DNA from: Clostridium sp. OS1-26
Lineage (GTDB): Bacteria; Bacillota; Clostridia; Clostridiales; Clostridiaceae
Length of the DNA stretch: 64,000 nucleotides
NCBI RefSeq assembly: GCF_030915445.1
Contig: NZ_CP133264.1
Span: 2,542,001-2,606,000, forward strand
Direction: 5' to 3'
In this document: one piece after another, positions 17,905-27,409 of the stretch
How positions within the stretch are numbered: position 1 is the first letter of the stretch
Layout of the letters: every line of letters starts with the position of its first letter
Program-made: the position numbers and the translations under genes
Notes under the pieces: model-generated
Database searches by the model: none
Told to the model about the DNA's origin: nothing
The model's input: the letters and a program-made list of their open reading frames with translations, nothing else

Positions 17905-18885
17905 ATGAAAAAAACTTTATTTTGTCTAATCGCAGCAGTATTTTTAAGCGGCTGTGGCTCTACTGTTGGTACAAGCGTAAATAGTAGTGTACAAGCGAAT
18001 AAAAATACTCAAAAAAGTACTAATAATCAATATTTAATGGGCGGAAAAATTCAGGCAAATGAGGAAGCTAACATAGGTTCCAAAATCCCAGCTAAGGTTG
18101 CTGAAGTAACAGTTGATGTAGGCTCTAATGTAAAACAAGGAGATGTTCTTATTAAATTAGATACACAGGATTTACAAGCTCAAGTAGATCAAGCTCAAGC
18201 AGCAGTAAATACTGCAAGAGCGAATTTAGCTAACGCTAAAAACAGCACACGTCCTGAACAGCTAGCTTCAGCTCAGGCGAGTTTAGATAGCGCAGCTCAA
18301 AGTTATGAGGTTACTAAAAAGAATTATGATCGTACAAAAGCATTAGTTGATTCAGGAGCATTAGCATTACAACAACTAGATTTAGCACAGCAGCAACTTG
18401 CAGCTTCAGAAGCAGCATACAAGTCAGCACAAGAACAGGTTAAAATGCTAAATAATGGTCCTACACAGACTTCTATAGATGTTTATCAAGCACAAGTAAA
18501 TCAGCAAGAAGCTGCGCTAAAGGTAGTTCAGGCATCATTAGCAAATGCTACTATTACAGCTCCTATATCAGGAACAGTAAATGCGAAAAATATCAATGTT
18601 GGTGAAATGGCATCTACAAGTGCAACACTTTTATCAATAGTTAATCCTAGTGCTTTATATGTCAATGCATATGCACCTATAGATATTGCAGAAAAGTTAA
18701 AAGAAGGACAGGATGTAGTGGTTAAAGTATCTGAAGTACCAGATAAACAATTTGAAGGAAAAGTAGCTATTATAAATTCAAAGTTGAATTCTCAAAGCAG
18801 AAACATATTAGTTAAAGTAACTTTATCAGATCCAGATTCACTGCTTAAACCAGGTATGTTTGCAGAAATTGGATTGAAGAAATAA
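17905..18885 (+). CDS. HlyD-family efflux adaptor lipoprotein
   Basis: A 326-residue membrane-fusion adaptor. The lipobox FLSGC places the acylated Cys near residue 17. A split lipoyl/barrel-sandwich domain (GGKIQANEEANIGSKIPAKV ... ITAPISGTVNAKN) flanks a long alpha-hairpin rich in Ala and Gln (about 85-215), followed by a beta-barrel domain. The ATG at 17905 follows GGAGG; the earlier ATG at 17890 overlaps that site. It is the first gene of a four-gene operon with a second adaptor, an EmrB-type pump and a MarR regulator. Confidence 0.88.
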   Translation: MKKTLFCLIAAVFLSGCGSTVGTSVNSSVQANKNTQKSTNNQYLMGGKIQANEEANIGSKIPAKVAEVTVDVGSNVKQGDVLIKLDTQDLQAQVDQAQAAVNTARANLANAKNSTRPEQLASAQASLDSAAQSYEVTKKNYDRTKALVDSGALALQQLDLAQQQLAASEAAYKSAQEQVKMLNNGPTQTSIDVYQAQVNQQEAALKVVQASLANATITAPISGTVNAKNINVGEMASTSATLLSIVNPSALYVNAYAPIDIAEKLKEGQDVVVKVSEVPDKQFEGKVAIINSKLNSQSRNILVKVTLSDPDSLLKPGMFAEIGLKK

Positions 18886-18905
18886 GGAAAGAAGGTGCCT
18901 TCAAT

Positions 18906-19559
18906 ATGAATGAGAAGCGTAAAAAATTAATTATTGGTATATTATCAGCCATTGTTATTGCATTAGGAAGCATAGTATTTTACTATTGGTATGAAAATAC
19001 TTATTATGTTTCAACGGATGACGCGAGAGTTAGTGCAGATTTAGTTAATGTAACTCCACAAATTTCAGGAAAACTATTAGAGCTTAATGTGGAAGAGGGA
19101 GATGTAGTTACAAAAGATCAGATATTAGCTCGTCAAGAAATGAATAATCTCCCAGATTCAAGTATAGATCAGTCATTAGTAAGATCACCTATTAATGGTA
19201 TCGTCATTAAGAAGCAAGGTACAATAGGAGAACTTTGGTCACCAGGTCAAAGCTTAGCTACTTTGGTAGACCCAAATAAGTTTTACATAACTGCAGATAT
19301 AGAGGAAACAAAATTAGGAAAAGTAAGAGTTGGACAGCCTGTTGATATTACTATAGACCAATTCGATTCTCAAAAGTTTACAGGTAAGGTTAGATCTGTA
19401 GGAGAAGCTGCAAACTCTGCTTTATCAATTCTTCCAGCATCTACTAGTGGTACATTTACAAAAGTAGTTCAGAGAATACCAGTAAAAATCGAAATTAATA
19501 AGTTTAATAATAAAATACTTCCAGGAACGAACGCGGTTGTTAAGATCCACGTTAAATAA
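18906..19559 (+). CDS. EmrA-like minimal efflux adaptor without coiled-coil hairpin
   Basis: 217 residues: one N-terminal membrane helix (about 8-28), the EmrA-type STDDARVSADLVNVTPQISG lipoyl half, then directly the second lipoyl half (VRSPINGIVIKKQGTIG) and a barrel domain ending in ILPGTNAVVKI. The alpha-hairpin that separates the lipoyl halves in full-length EmrA is missing, being replaced by a short NNLPDSSIDQS link. A long periplasm-spanning hairpin is not needed in a Gram-positive cell. It lies 20 bases after the first adaptor and 14 before the pump gene, so it most likely forms a complex with that pump. Confidence 0.88.
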   Translation: MNEKRKKLIIGILSAIVIALGSIVFYYWYENTYYVSTDDARVSADLVNVTPQISGKLLELNVEEGDVVTKDQILARQEMNNLPDSSIDQSLVRSPINGIVIKKQGTIGELWSPGQSLATLVDPNKFYITADIEETKLGKVRVGQPVDITIDQFDSQKFTGKVRSVGEAANSALSILPASTSGTFTKVVQRIPVKIEINKFNNKILPGTNAVVKIHVK

Positions 19560-19573
19560 TGAGGTGATATATA

Positions 19574-21163
19574 ATGGAAGAGAATAAGAGTGATTTACTG
19601 GGCAGCTGGTTAGCCTTAGGTGTAGTTATAATAGGTACTTTTATGTCTATACTGGATAGTAGTATAGTTAATATTGCTCTTCCTAAGATGATGGCGGTCT
19701 TTGGTATAGCATTAGATGATGCAAAATGGATTTTGACCTCTTATACATTGGCACTTGGTGCGATTATACCTTTAACTGGATATTTGCAAGAAATTTTTGG
19801 TGCTAAAAGAATATATGTATTTGCACTAGCAATGTTTACAGCAGGTTCTTTACTATGTGGATTTGCTTGGAGTAATACATCTATGATAGTGTTCCGTGTA
19901 ATACAAGCTATCGGCGGTGGAATGATAATGCCTGTTGGAATGTCTATAATATATCAAGTATTTCCTAGGGAAAAAATAGGTCTAGCACTTGGATTCTGGG
20001 GAATAGCAGCAATGGCAGCACCAGCAACAGGACCGACTTTAGGTGGATATATTATTCAAAAGATGGACTGGAGACTTATCTTTAATGTCAATGTTCCTAT
20101 AGGTATAGTAGGGGTAATACTAGCTATCATATTGCTAAAGGATGAACCTATGAAACCATTTAAGTCCTTTGATATAATAGGATTCATATCCTCAACAGTT
20201 GGTATTGTAAGTGTACTGTATGTTCTTGGAGAAGGCTCCACAATTGATTGGGGAAAGATAGAAAATCCAATTTTAATGACCTTAGGATGTTTAAGTCTTT
20301 TATTATTTGTAGTAAACGAACTGATGCATCCAGAACCATTACTGGATTTACGTATTTTCAAATTATTTGATTTTAGTATAAGTCAAATTATAACCTGTGT
20401 TTTAAATTTCGCACTAATGGGTGGGGTATATATTTTACCTTTGTTCCTGCAAAGTGTAAGAGGTTATACAGCAATGGAAACAGGATTGATTATGCTGCCT
20501 GGTGCAGTGGTAATGGGAATTATGATGCCGATAAGCGGTAGCCTCTTTGATAAATTAGGGGCAAAGACAATAGTTATACCAGGACTTGTAATATTGGCTA
20601 TAAGTTCATATAAACTTGGGACTGCCATTAATATGAATTCTAGCAAGGAAATGATAATACTTATTAACTGTATAAGATCAGTTGGAATAGGACTAAGCAT
20701 GATGCCAATTAGTACTCTTGGAATGAATTGCGTGCCAACTCATCTTGTTGGAAAGGCATCGGCTCTTTCAAATACTATAAGGCAAATAGCAGGATCACTT
20801 AGTATCACTGTAGTATCTACAATCATGCAAGAAAAAACTAATTATAATTATTTAAAACTAGCAGAACAAATAAATGTGTATAATAACACATCCAATAATA
20901 CGATAAGCACACTGACAAAAGCATATATGGGCGCAGGGCTGCCTCAGGGAACAGCTAAAGCGATGTCACTGTCTAAGATAGTTCAGATGGTTCAAGGACA
21001 AGCAACTATAGATGCTATGGCATATTCTGTTAGCGTTACTGCTTTGATAGTGTTCTTAGCAATAATTTTAACTCTACTTATGAAGAACAAACCAACACCA
21101 AAAAAACAAAACAAGGAAGGTGAAAAGGATGGCCCTAAAGAGGGATTCGTCACGGCTGAATGA
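19574..21163 (+). CDS. DHA2-family (EmrB/QacA) multidrug MFS transporter
   Basis: A 529-residue proton-driven drug exporter with 14 predicted membrane helices. The N-terminal motif FMSILDSSIVNIALP (near residue 22) is the DHA2 motif D1, and LIFNVNVPIGIVGV is motif C-like. The tail is cytoplasmic and very charged. Its last 35 bases overlap the start of the marR gene, showing translational coupling. The two adaptors upstream make a tripartite-like efflux unit. Substrate unknown. Confidence 0.92.
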   Translation: MEENKSDLLGSWLALGVVIIGTFMSILDSSIVNIALPKMMAVFGIALDDAKWILTSYTLALGAIIPLTGYLQEIFGAKRIYVFALAMFTAGSLLCGFAWSNTSMIVFRVIQAIGGGMIMPVGMSIIYQVFPREKIGLALGFWGIAAMAAPATGPTLGGYIIQKMDWRLIFNVNVPIGIVGVILAIILLKDEPMKPFKSFDIIGFISSTVGIVSVLYVLGEGSTIDWGKIENPILMTLGCLSLLLFVVNELMHPEPLLDLRIFKLFDFSISQIITCVLNFALMGGVYILPLFLQSVRGYTAMETGLIMLPGAVVMGIMMPISGSLFDKLGAKTIVIPGLVILAISSYKLGTAINMNSSKEMIILINCIRSVGIGLSMMPISTLGMNCVPTHLVGKASALSNTIRQIAGSLSITVVSTIMQEKTNYNYLKLAEQINVYNNTSNNTISTLTKAYMGAGLPQGTAKAMSLSKIVQMVQGQATIDAMAYSVSVTALIVFLAIILTLLMKNKPTPKKQNKEGEKDGPKEGFVTAE

Positions 21164-21614
21164 TGAATTAATATCACAACAGGCAGAAGAGATAATTGAA
21201 ATTGTTAGAAATATTCAAAGGGTCCTTAGATGTAAATTTGAGAAAATAGCAAAACAATATGGCTTTACTGCTCCTCAGCTTGGTGTAATATTTCATTTGT
21301 ATAAAATGCCATCTATTACACTTAATGAGTTGAGTGAGCATATGATGTTAACTAAAAGCACAGTTTCAGGTATAGTAGACCGTTTAGCTAAACAAGGAGT
21401 TGTGGTTAGGGAAATACCTAAGGATAACAGAAGAACTGTAAAGCTATCAATTTCTGAGAATTTTAAAAAAAATAATAATATATGTGATATGAAAAAGTTT
21501 TTTATTTCTGATTTAGTATCTAATGGTATAAAAAATATGGAAGTATCAGATATAGAAAAAATGGTATACGGACTAAAGCAGTTTGGTTCATTAATAAAAA
21601 ATGGTGAATTGTAA
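21129..21614 (+). CDS. MarR-family transcriptional regulator
   Basis: A 161-residue winged-helix regulator. The DNA-binding core is GFTAPQLGVIFHLYKMPSI, ITLNELSEHMMLTKSTVSGIVDRLAKQGVV and the wing REIPKDNRRTVKLSIS. The ATG at 21129 follows AAGGAAGGTG; the GTG at 21120 is inside that site. The gene overlaps the pump gene and is the last of the operon, an arrangement that lets a repressor adjust its own level along with the pump. Binding site and ligand are not visible. Confidence 0.88.
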   Translation: MALKRDSSRLNDELISQQAEEIIEIVRNIQRVLRCKFEKIAKQYGFTAPQLGVIFHLYKMPSITLNELSEHMMLTKSTVSGIVDRLAKQGVVVREIPKDNRRTVKLSISENFKKNNNICDMKKFFISDLVSNGIKNMEVSDIEKMVYGLKQFGSLIKNGEL

Positions 21615-21639
21615 ATAATGTTCTCAAAATCATAGACGA

Positions 21640-21669
21640 AAAAGGCCGAGGGTTAAACTTCGGCCTTTT
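21640..21669. terminator. Bidirectional terminator between marR and the DMT exporter gene
   Basis: AAAGGCCGAGG and TTCGGCCTTT pair around GTTAAAC, with A and T flanks; it serves the two convergent units. Confidence 0.8.
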
Positions 21670-22603
21670 GATCTTCTAAAAACTTAGAGTTTTCCACAGA
21701 ATTTGAAACAGCTTTTACTTTTGATGTTTGTACTAAAATTACTCCACCTAAAATTGTTATTGTGGCTAAAATTATTTTTATGGATATAACTTCTCCTAGA
21801 AAAATAGCGCCTAGCATTACTGCTACCGGTGGATTTACATATGCATATGTGCCAGCTTTTGCAGCAGGCCATTTTTGTAGAATATAAATATAGCAGCTGT
21901 AGCCAATCATAGAACCAAACACTACCAGATATAGCAATGCACCTAATCCTTTAGCAGTAAAGTGCATTCTTGAGAATTCTCCTAAAAAAGCTCCAATTAT
22001 TGATAAGCATATTCCTCCTGAAAGCATTTGTATGGCGATATTCGATATTGTTGATGCAGAAGAAGTAAAGCTTTTAGAATACACTGAACCTGATGCCCAA
22101 GACAATGATGATACAATCAGTAGTGACATACCTATTATGTCTACAGAAGTTTTATTCCAATCTGAAAGTACCAAAAAAGATACTCCTATAAAACCAATGA
22201 ATAGTCCTAACCATCCTTTTCCGTTGAGCTTTGTTTTGGAAGGTAATAAGGATTCTATAATTGCCATAAAAAGGGGCACTGTTGCTACCATTAAAGCTGC
22301 TATACCTGAACTAACTCTAGTCTCGGCCCACACAACTCCACCGTTTCCTCCAACTAAAAGGAATATACCTACAATAGAAATTTTAAATACTTCAGATAAA
22401 TTTTTAGGCATAGATAAGCCTTTTAATGCAGCATATCCAAACATCAAGGTACCTGCAATTATAAACCTAATACCTGCAAAAATTGTTGGTGGTAACTCAC
22501 CTACGCCAACTCTTATTGCAAGGTAGGTTGAACCCCAAAAAATACAAACTGCAATATATGCTAATATTACTTTTTTATTTTCTTTCTTAATAGTCAATTC
22601 CAT
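21653..22603 (-). CDS. EamA-family (DMT) metabolite exporter
   Basis: A 316-residue inner-membrane transporter with ten hydrophobic helices in two EamA repeats. CIFWGSTYLAIRVGVGELPP near the N-terminus and the WAETRVSSGIAALMVATVPLF segment are typical of the drug/metabolite transporter superfamily. Relatives export amino acids or similar small metabolites. The ATG at 22603 is preferred because GGAGG lies seven bases before it. It follows the Lrp gene by about 30 bases on the same strand, so Lrp-controlled amino-acid export is a fair inference. Confidence 0.87.
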   Translation of the reverse strand: MELTIKKENKKVILAYIAVCIFWGSTYLAIRVGVGELPPTIFAGIRFIIAGTLMFGYAALKGLSMPKNLSEVFKISIVGIFLLVGGNGGVVWAETRVSSGIAALMVATVPLFMAIIESLLPSKTKLNGKGWLGLFIGFIGVSFLVLSDWNKTSVDIIGMSLLIVSSLSWASGSVYSKSFTSSASTISNIAIQMLSGGICLSIIGAFLGEFSRMHFTAKGLGALLYLVVFGSMIGYSCYIYILQKWPAAKAGTYAYVNPPVAVMLGAIFLGEVISIKIILATITILGGVILVQTSKVKAVSNSVENSKFLEDQKAEV

Positions 22604-22632
22604 TTCCATTCCTCCGTTCAATACTTATATAT

Positions 22633-23094
22633 TTACTCTCTGCGTATTCCATTCTCCAATATGGTAGATAAAACGAGAGTTGTTGATGTTTCCTTAATAC
22701 CTTGTATTTTCCATAAGGTATCAATAAAATTAGAAATATCCATTGGAGTGCTTGCTCTTATTTTTAGCACTATGCACCATTCACCAGCTAATCTGTGGCA
22801 TTCTTCAATAAATACGTTAGTGACCTTCAATGATAAAATTTGATTTATAGTTTCCTTAAAATCTTCACAACTAATTTTGAGATATAGAAGAGTTTTTATT
22901 GGTTCTCCAAGCATCTCCCAATCAACTATAGCTTTATAACCTTTTATAACGCCATCTGCTTCTAATTTATTTACTCTTTGATGGATTGCAGGTCTTGAAA
23001 TATGGAGTGACTTACTAATCTCTTCATGAGATATCCTCCCGCTATTTTCCAGTGATTTTATAATACTTTTATCAATGTCATCTATCTTATTCAT
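22633..23094 (-). CDS. Lrp/AsnC-family transcriptional regulator
   Basis: A 153-residue regulator. The N-terminal helix-turn-helix reads DKSIIKSLENSGRISHEEISKSLHISRPAIHQRVNKLEADGVIKGY, and the C-terminal RAM ligand domain begins near residue 65 (LYLKISCEDF). The ATG at 23094 is chosen because AGGAGGG lies six bases upstream. It is co-oriented with the exporter gene. An inverted repeat at 23142-23181, just upstream, is a likely autoregulatory site. Confidence 0.9.
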   Translation of the reverse strand: MNKIDDIDKSIIKSLENSGRISHEEISKSLHISRPAIHQRVNKLEADGVIKGYKAIVDWEMLGEPIKTLLYLKISCEDFKETINQILSLKVTNVFIEECHRLAGEWCIVLKIRASTPMDISNFIDTLWKIQGIKETSTTLVLSTILENGIRRE

Positions 23095-23141
23095 AATATC
23101 CCTCCTAATTACTAAGTATAATTTAAAGTCTTTATATGTCA

Positions 23142-23181
23142 ACTATTAGTAATATAAAAGTAGAAAAATATTACTAATAGT
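23142..23181. promoter_or_regulatory. Inverted repeat upstream of lrp, candidate operator
   Basis: ACTATTAGTAATAT (23142-23155) and its exact inverse (23168-23181) flank a 12-base spacer. TAGTAAT-like half sites recur near 23730-23758 before the ABC importer. Confidence 0.5.
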
Positions 23182-23397
23182 ATGTTGTTAAAATTTAAAA
23201 TTAAGAATTTAATAGTTTAATAAATTATAAAAAATCAGTATTAATTACTATTCGTAATTAACTTAACTTTAGATTGAACAATGGTTAAGTTAAAAATTCC
23301 AAAAATTGAAAAACAAAAAAGATAAATAATTACTTGATTAAATTTTATTTATGTAGTAATATAATCACATAAAACATAGTGGATTACTAATAAATGC

Positions 23398-23671
23398 AAT
23401 GACGAGAAGAGTAAGTTAAAGGAAACTGGCAGAGAGAAGTCTCCATTGGGTGTAAGAGACTTTGAGTTGAAATTAACAGAAGTGCATCTCTGAGCACTGA
23501 ATTGAAGCTTAGTAGACTTCAGCGGGTACGCCCGTTAAAGCGTTGAGGTATTGTTGTACTAAAAAAGAGTTGTTATGTACTTATGATTACTTATTTGTAC
23601 ATAATAAACAGAGTGGAACCGTGGAAGTTATACTTCTGCCTCTGTAATAGAGGCAGAAGTTTCTTGTTTTT
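23398..23671 (+). promoter_or_regulatory. T-box riboswitch, cysteine specifier (UGC)
   Basis: The leader shows Stem I with GAGTA (loop E side), AGAGAG and GGTGTAAGAG distal elements. The specifier region reads GAAG-TGC-A-TCTC-TGAGCA, which aligns with the GAAA-GGC-A-UUCU-UGAGCA of the known glycyl T-box and makes TGC at 23483-23485 the specifier. The T-box sequence GAGTGGAACCGTGG is at 23611-23624 and a terminator at 23632-23671 (ACTTCTGCCTCT / AGAGGCAGAAGT then T-rich). The TGGA in the antiterminator bulge predicts a tRNA discriminator U, as in tRNA-Cys. Uncharged tRNA-Cys would switch the ABC importer on. Confidence 0.88.
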
Positions 23672-23785
23672 GTAATCCGGATATAAAAAACAAGAATTAT
23701 AACTTAATAATTTAGCATTTATATAAATTTTTCACTATTAATAGTTTTTAGTAATAGTTTAATAAAATCAATGGAGGTAGTAATT

Positions 23786-24592
23786 ATGATGAAAAATAAA
23801 AAAATGAAAACAATAATAGCTTTAGGAATATTAGCAGTTATAGCCTTTACAGGCTGTTCATCAGCAACTTCTAGCCAATCACAAAAGAGTGAACAAGCTA
23901 AGGTTATAAAAATAGGTATGTCTGGTGGATATTATCCTTATACCTTTAAAAATAAAGATAACAAAATTGATGGGTTTGAAGTAGATGTTTGGAATGAAAT
24001 AGGTAAGAGAACAGGATATAAAGCAGAATTTGTAACTTCATCTTTCAGTGGACTATTTGGAATGCTCGATGCTGGAAAAATAGACACTATAGCAAACGAA
24101 ATAACAATAACAGATAAAAGAAAAGATAAATATTTATTTACTAATGCATATGTATATTCTGGTGCACAAATGGTGGTCAAAAAAGGCAACGATTCAATTA
24201 AAACTCTTGAAGACTTAAAAGGCAAAAAAATAGGCGTAAGTTTGGGAAGTAACTATGAACAGATAATAAAGGACTTTGATAAAAATAACGAAATTAAGGT
24301 AGTAACCTATGACAATGACGGCGGAATGAGACAAGATGTTGTATTAGGAAGAACTGATGCCATGATGGATGATAAGGTATCAGCACTAGCTGTAGTTCAA
24401 GAAAATAAGTTGCCACTTCAATTAGCTGGTAAAGATGTTCAGCCATTAGAAAATGCTTTTCCTTTTGTAAAAAATGATGAGAATAAAGCTGTAGTTGAAA
24501 AAGTTAACAAAGCTCTTGCTGACATGAGAGCTGATGGAACTTTAGAGAAGTTATCTAAAAAGTGGGTTAACTTAGATATAACTAAAAAATAA
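23786..24592 (+). CDS. ABC importer substrate-binding lipoprotein, probably cystine/cysteine
   Basis: 268 residues: lipoprotein signal with FTGCSS (Cys near residue 27), then a class III periplasmic-binding-protein fold (IGMSGGYYPYTFKNKDNKIDGFEVDVWNEI, the family 3 signature, and FSGLFGMLDAGKIDTIANE). It captures an amino acid outside the cell for the permease. The family includes cystine binders such as TcyA, and the upstream T-box reading Cys supports that ligand. The ATG at 23786 follows GGAGGT; the ATG at 23771 lies before that site. Confidence 0.88.
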   Translation: MMKNKKMKTIIALGILAVIAFTGCSSATSSQSQKSEQAKVIKIGMSGGYYPYTFKNKDNKIDGFEVDVWNEIGKRTGYKAEFVTSSFSGLFGMLDAGKIDTIANEITITDKRKDKYLFTNAYVYSGAQMVVKKGNDSIKTLEDLKGKKIGVSLGSNYEQIIKDFDKNNEIKVVTYDNDGGMRQDVVLGRTDAMMDDKVSALAVVQENKLPLQLAGKDVQPLENAFPFVKNDENKAVVEKVNKALADMRADGTLEKLSKKWVNLDITKK

Positions 24593-24610
24593 TGTTAGGT
24601 GGTTATGCTA

Positions 24611-25282
24611 ATGAAACCAGATTTTGATGTAAATTATATGATGCAATCATTTCCAGTGCTGGCTAAGTATATTTATCTAACAGTTAGCTTGGCAGTAATA
24701 TCAATGATAATTGGATTAATCATAGCTTTAGTATTAGTAGCTATTGGAACTTATAAAATAAAGGTTCTAGATCCTTTATCTAAAATATATATATCATTCT
24801 TCAGAGGAACGCCTTTGCTAGTACAACTTTTTCTGTTGTATTATGGTTTACCTCAGATTATACCTGTATTCAAAAGTCTTGATGCTTATACTGCAACTGT
24901 AATTGGTTTAAGTATGAATGCTTCAGCTTATATGGTAGAGACACTACGGGGAGCTATAAGCTCTGTAGATAAAGGGCAAATGGAAGCAGCTTTGTCAATA
25001 GGAATGTCTCATTGGCAGGGAATGAAAAGAGTAGTACTTCCACAGGCAGCTAGGGTAGCTATACCTTCCTTAGGAAATACTTTTGTAGATTTGTTAAAGA
25101 GTTCTTCTTTAGCATTTACCCTTGGAGTGGCAGAAATTTTAGCACAAGCTCAGATGTCTGCAGCAGCCACATATAAGTTTTTTGAAAATTATTTAGCGGT
25201 GGCATTAATTTATTGGGGTATTATAATATTTTTTAATTATATTCAGAGGATATTAGAAAATAAAATGAATCATGCATACTGA
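24611..25282 (+). CDS. Amino-acid ABC transporter permease
   Basis: A 223-residue membrane subunit with about five helices and the EAA coupling loop [28 protein letters not shown]. This is the HisM/TcyL type that forms a homodimer with the ATPase. [19 protein letters not shown] is the family N-terminal signature. The ATG at 24611 gives good spacing from TAGGTGG; two upstream starts (24599, 24605) are possible. It is the middle gene of the importer operon. Confidence 0.9.
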   Translation: MKPDFDVNYMMQSFPVLAKYIYLTVSLAVISMIIGLIIALVLVAIGTYKIKVLDPLSKIYISFFRGTPLLVQLFLLYYGLPQIIPVFKSLDAYTATVIGLSMNASAYMVETLRGAISSVDKGQMEAALSIGMSHWQGMKRVVLPQAARVAIPSLGNTFVDLLKSSSLAFTLGVAEILAQAQMSAAATYKFFENYLAVALIYWGIIIFFNYIQRILENKMNHAY

Positions 25283-25296
25283 TAGGAAGTGATAAA

Positions 25297-26034
25297 GTGA
25301 TAGATATAAAGAATGTGAAAAAGAGCTTTAATAATTTAGAGGTATTAAGGGGTATAAATTTGAGTGTAGAAAAAGGAGAGGTCGTAGTAATTATAGGACC
25401 TTCCGGATCAGGCAAATCAACATTTTTGAGGTGTATAAATTATTTAGAGACACCTGATGAGGGAATCATTCAAATTGGAGAAGTCTCTGTCAATGCTTCA
25501 GCAGCTAAAAAAGAAGATATAAAGAACTTAAGGAAATCAACTGCTATGGTTTTTCAAAGCTATAATTTATTTAAAAATAAAACAGCACTTGAAAATATAG
25601 CAGAGCCTTTAATTATAAATAAGAAAATAAACAAAAATGAAGCAATAGAAAAGGCAGAAGAATTATTAAAGATAGTTGGCTTACATGATAAGAGAAGTAA
25701 TTATCCATCTACATTATCAGGAGGACAACAACAGAGAGTAGGCATTGCTAGAGCTATGGCTGTAAATCCAGAAGTTATACTATTTGATGAGCCAACTTCT
25801 GCATTAGATCCAGAATTAGTAGGAGAAGTGCTAAATGTCATAAGAGATTTAGCTAAAAAGCATATGACTATGATTATAGTCACTCACGAAATGGCTTTTG
25901 CAAGAGAGGTAGCAGATAGAGTTATATTTATGGACAAAGGAGATATCATTGAAGAAGGTACTCCACAAGATATTTTTACAAGTCCTAAAGAAGAAAGAAC
26001 AAAAAAATTCTTAAATCAAATAATAGGCAAATAA
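25297..26034 (+). CDS. Amino-acid ABC transporter ATP-binding protein
   Basis: A 245-residue ATPase of the polar-amino-acid uptake family. Walker [10 protein letters not shown] is near residue 34, the Q loop is in [10 protein letters not shown], the ABC signature is LSGGQQQRV, Walker B is [11 protein letters not shown] and the switch His is in VTHEM. The GTG start has a good ribosome site (AGGAAGTGA). It energises the cystine-type importer encoded just upstream. Confidence 0.93.
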   Translation: MIDIKNVKKSFNNLEVLRGINLSVEKGEVVVIIGPSGSGKSTFLRCINYLETPDEGIIQIGEVSVNASAAKKEDIKNLRKSTAMVFQSYNLFKNKTALENIAEPLIINKKINKNEAIEKAEELLKIVGLHDKRSNYPSTLSGGQQQRVGIARAMAVNPEVILFDEPTSALDPELVGEVLNVIRDLAKKHMTMIIVTHEMAFAREVADRVIFMDKGDIIEEGTPQDIFTSPKEERTKKFLNQIIGK

Positions 26035-26045
26035 TAAATAGAAAG

Positions 26046-26084
26046 CAAGTAATTTTTACAAGAGTAAAATTACTTGTTTTTTAT
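26046..26084 (+). terminator. Terminator of the ABC importer operon
   Basis: CAAGTAATTTT and AAAATTACTTG pair and are followed by TTTTTTA. Confidence 0.8.
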
Positions 26085-26342
26085 TTATTCTCTAAGTGCT
26101 TTATTGAATGTAAACTTTCGGTTTTTTAGCAGTATAGTGCTTAGATTTGTACCATCAACTTAGAAATAGAACAATTTGAAAATTTTTAGTATTATGTTTT
26201 TAAATTGTAAATTAAAAAAGTTTAAAAAAATACTTTTTTTAGAAACTTTAACGTAGATCTATGTGTATATATTTATATATACTATCTTATAAATAGTATA
26301 TAGGGATAATATGATTTTTAATTATAATTGGTGGGGCGGTAT
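26085..26342. other. Promoter region of the ECF sigma operon
   Basis: No gene is seen. TATATACTAT (26276-26285) and ATAGTATATA (26293-26302) form an inverted repeat with a seven-base loop shortly before the sigma gene; it may be a regulatory site. Confidence 0.35.
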
Positions 26343-26909
26343 ATGATAAATGTAGATAAAAATTTAATAGTAAGATGCAAAAAGCATGAGAAAACTGCTC
26401 TTACTGAATTGTTTAAGAGGTATGAAAAGTATTTATATAGGATTTGCTATACTTATTCGCAAAACCAGCAGGATGCTTTAGATTTAATCCAAGAAATTTA
26501 TATAAAAATATTTAATAACATAGATAAATTTAATGAAGATATGCCTTTCCATCCATGGGTGAGGAAATTATCAGTAAATACCTGCTTGAATTTTAGAAGA
26601 ACTATAAAAAATAATGTTATATCTTTAAACGAAGGATACAATGAAGACAGTAATGTAGAAGATATTATTGCTTCTGATTTTAATGTTGAAAGCGAAATTG
26701 AAAGGTTAGATATTAGAAAAATTATAATAGAAAATATTAAAGCTTTACCAGAAAATTATAGATTAATTATAATGTTAAGATATTATGAGGACTTAAGTTA
26801 TAATGAAATTTCTGAATTATTATCTAAGCCACTTGGTACTGTTAAAACAGAACTTTATAGAGCAAAAGCCATACTGAAAAAACAACTAGAAAACACATGG
26901 GAGGTGTAA
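26343..26909 (+). CDS. ECF-family RNA polymerase sigma factor
   Basis: A 188-residue group IV sigma factor. Region 2 is ALTELFKRYEKYLYRICYTYSQNQQDALDLIQEIYIKIFNNIDKF. Region 4 is LPENYRLIIMLRYYEDLSYNEISELLSKPLGTVKTELYRAKAIL. Regions 1 and 3 are absent, as expected. The ATG at 26343 follows GGTGGGGCGG; the TTG at 26328 lies before it. The anti-sigma gene begins two bases after its stop, and two spore-related genes follow, so a role late in sporulation or in envelope stress is possible. Confidence 0.9.
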   Translation: MINVDKNLIVRCKKHEKTALTELFKRYEKYLYRICYTYSQNQQDALDLIQEIYIKIFNNIDKFNEDMPFHPWVRKLSVNTCLNFRRTIKNNVISLNEGYNEDSNVEDIIASDFNVESEIERLDIRKIIIENIKALPENYRLIIMLRYYEDLSYNEISELLSKPLGTVKTELYRAKAILKKQLENTWEV

Positions 26910-26910
26910 T

Positions 26911-27369
26911 ATGGACTGTAAACTTGATAAGAATTTACTTTATACTTATGCAGATAAAACTATAGATCCTTTGGAAAAGATTTTTGTAGAGGAACATTTA
27001 AAGTATTGTGATTCTTGCAAAAAAGATTTAGATATTATTTATCTTATAGATAAAAATTTAAACAACATTCAGGAGGATTTAATTCTACCTGAAAGATTAA
27101 GTATGATTTCAAAATTAGTAGTTGAAAATTGCTTAGCGCAAACTGATCAAGAAGATTTTAAATCTAAAGTTGAAAATCTCTATAGTTCCTATAAAGAAAT
27201 TAATAAAACTATAAAAGATTCTCAAAATCTTTATAAATTGAATCCCTTCAATAAATTTATTTATAAGAGTGTTAATAAGTCTATAGATTATATGAAAAAG
27301 CCTGTAAAAAAATATGTTAAGAAGAAAGTAGCTAAAATAAGTCTTTTCAATCTATTTAACGCAGGATAA
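26911..27369 (+). CDS. Zinc-finger anti-sigma factor
   Basis: A 152-residue protein with the zf-HC2/ZAS motif HLKYCDSCKKDL (HxxxCxxC) near residue 31, which holds ECF sigma factors inactive. Unlike most anti-sigma factors of this type it shows no membrane helix; the rest is a charged alpha-helical tail ending in a Lys-rich stretch. So it may be a soluble sensor or membrane-associated through its basic end. It is translationally coupled with the sigma gene. Confidence 0.8.
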   Translation: MDCKLDKNLLYTYADKTIDPLEKIFVEEHLKYCDSCKKDLDIIYLIDKNLNNIQEDLILPERLSMISKLVVENCLAQTDQEDFKSKVENLYSSYKEINKTIKDSQNLYKLNPFNKFIYKSVNKSIDYMKKPVKKYVKKKVAKISLFNLFNAG

Positions 27370-27409
27370 GTATTTAATTATATAGATATTTTGAAAGGAT
27401 GTAATTTAA

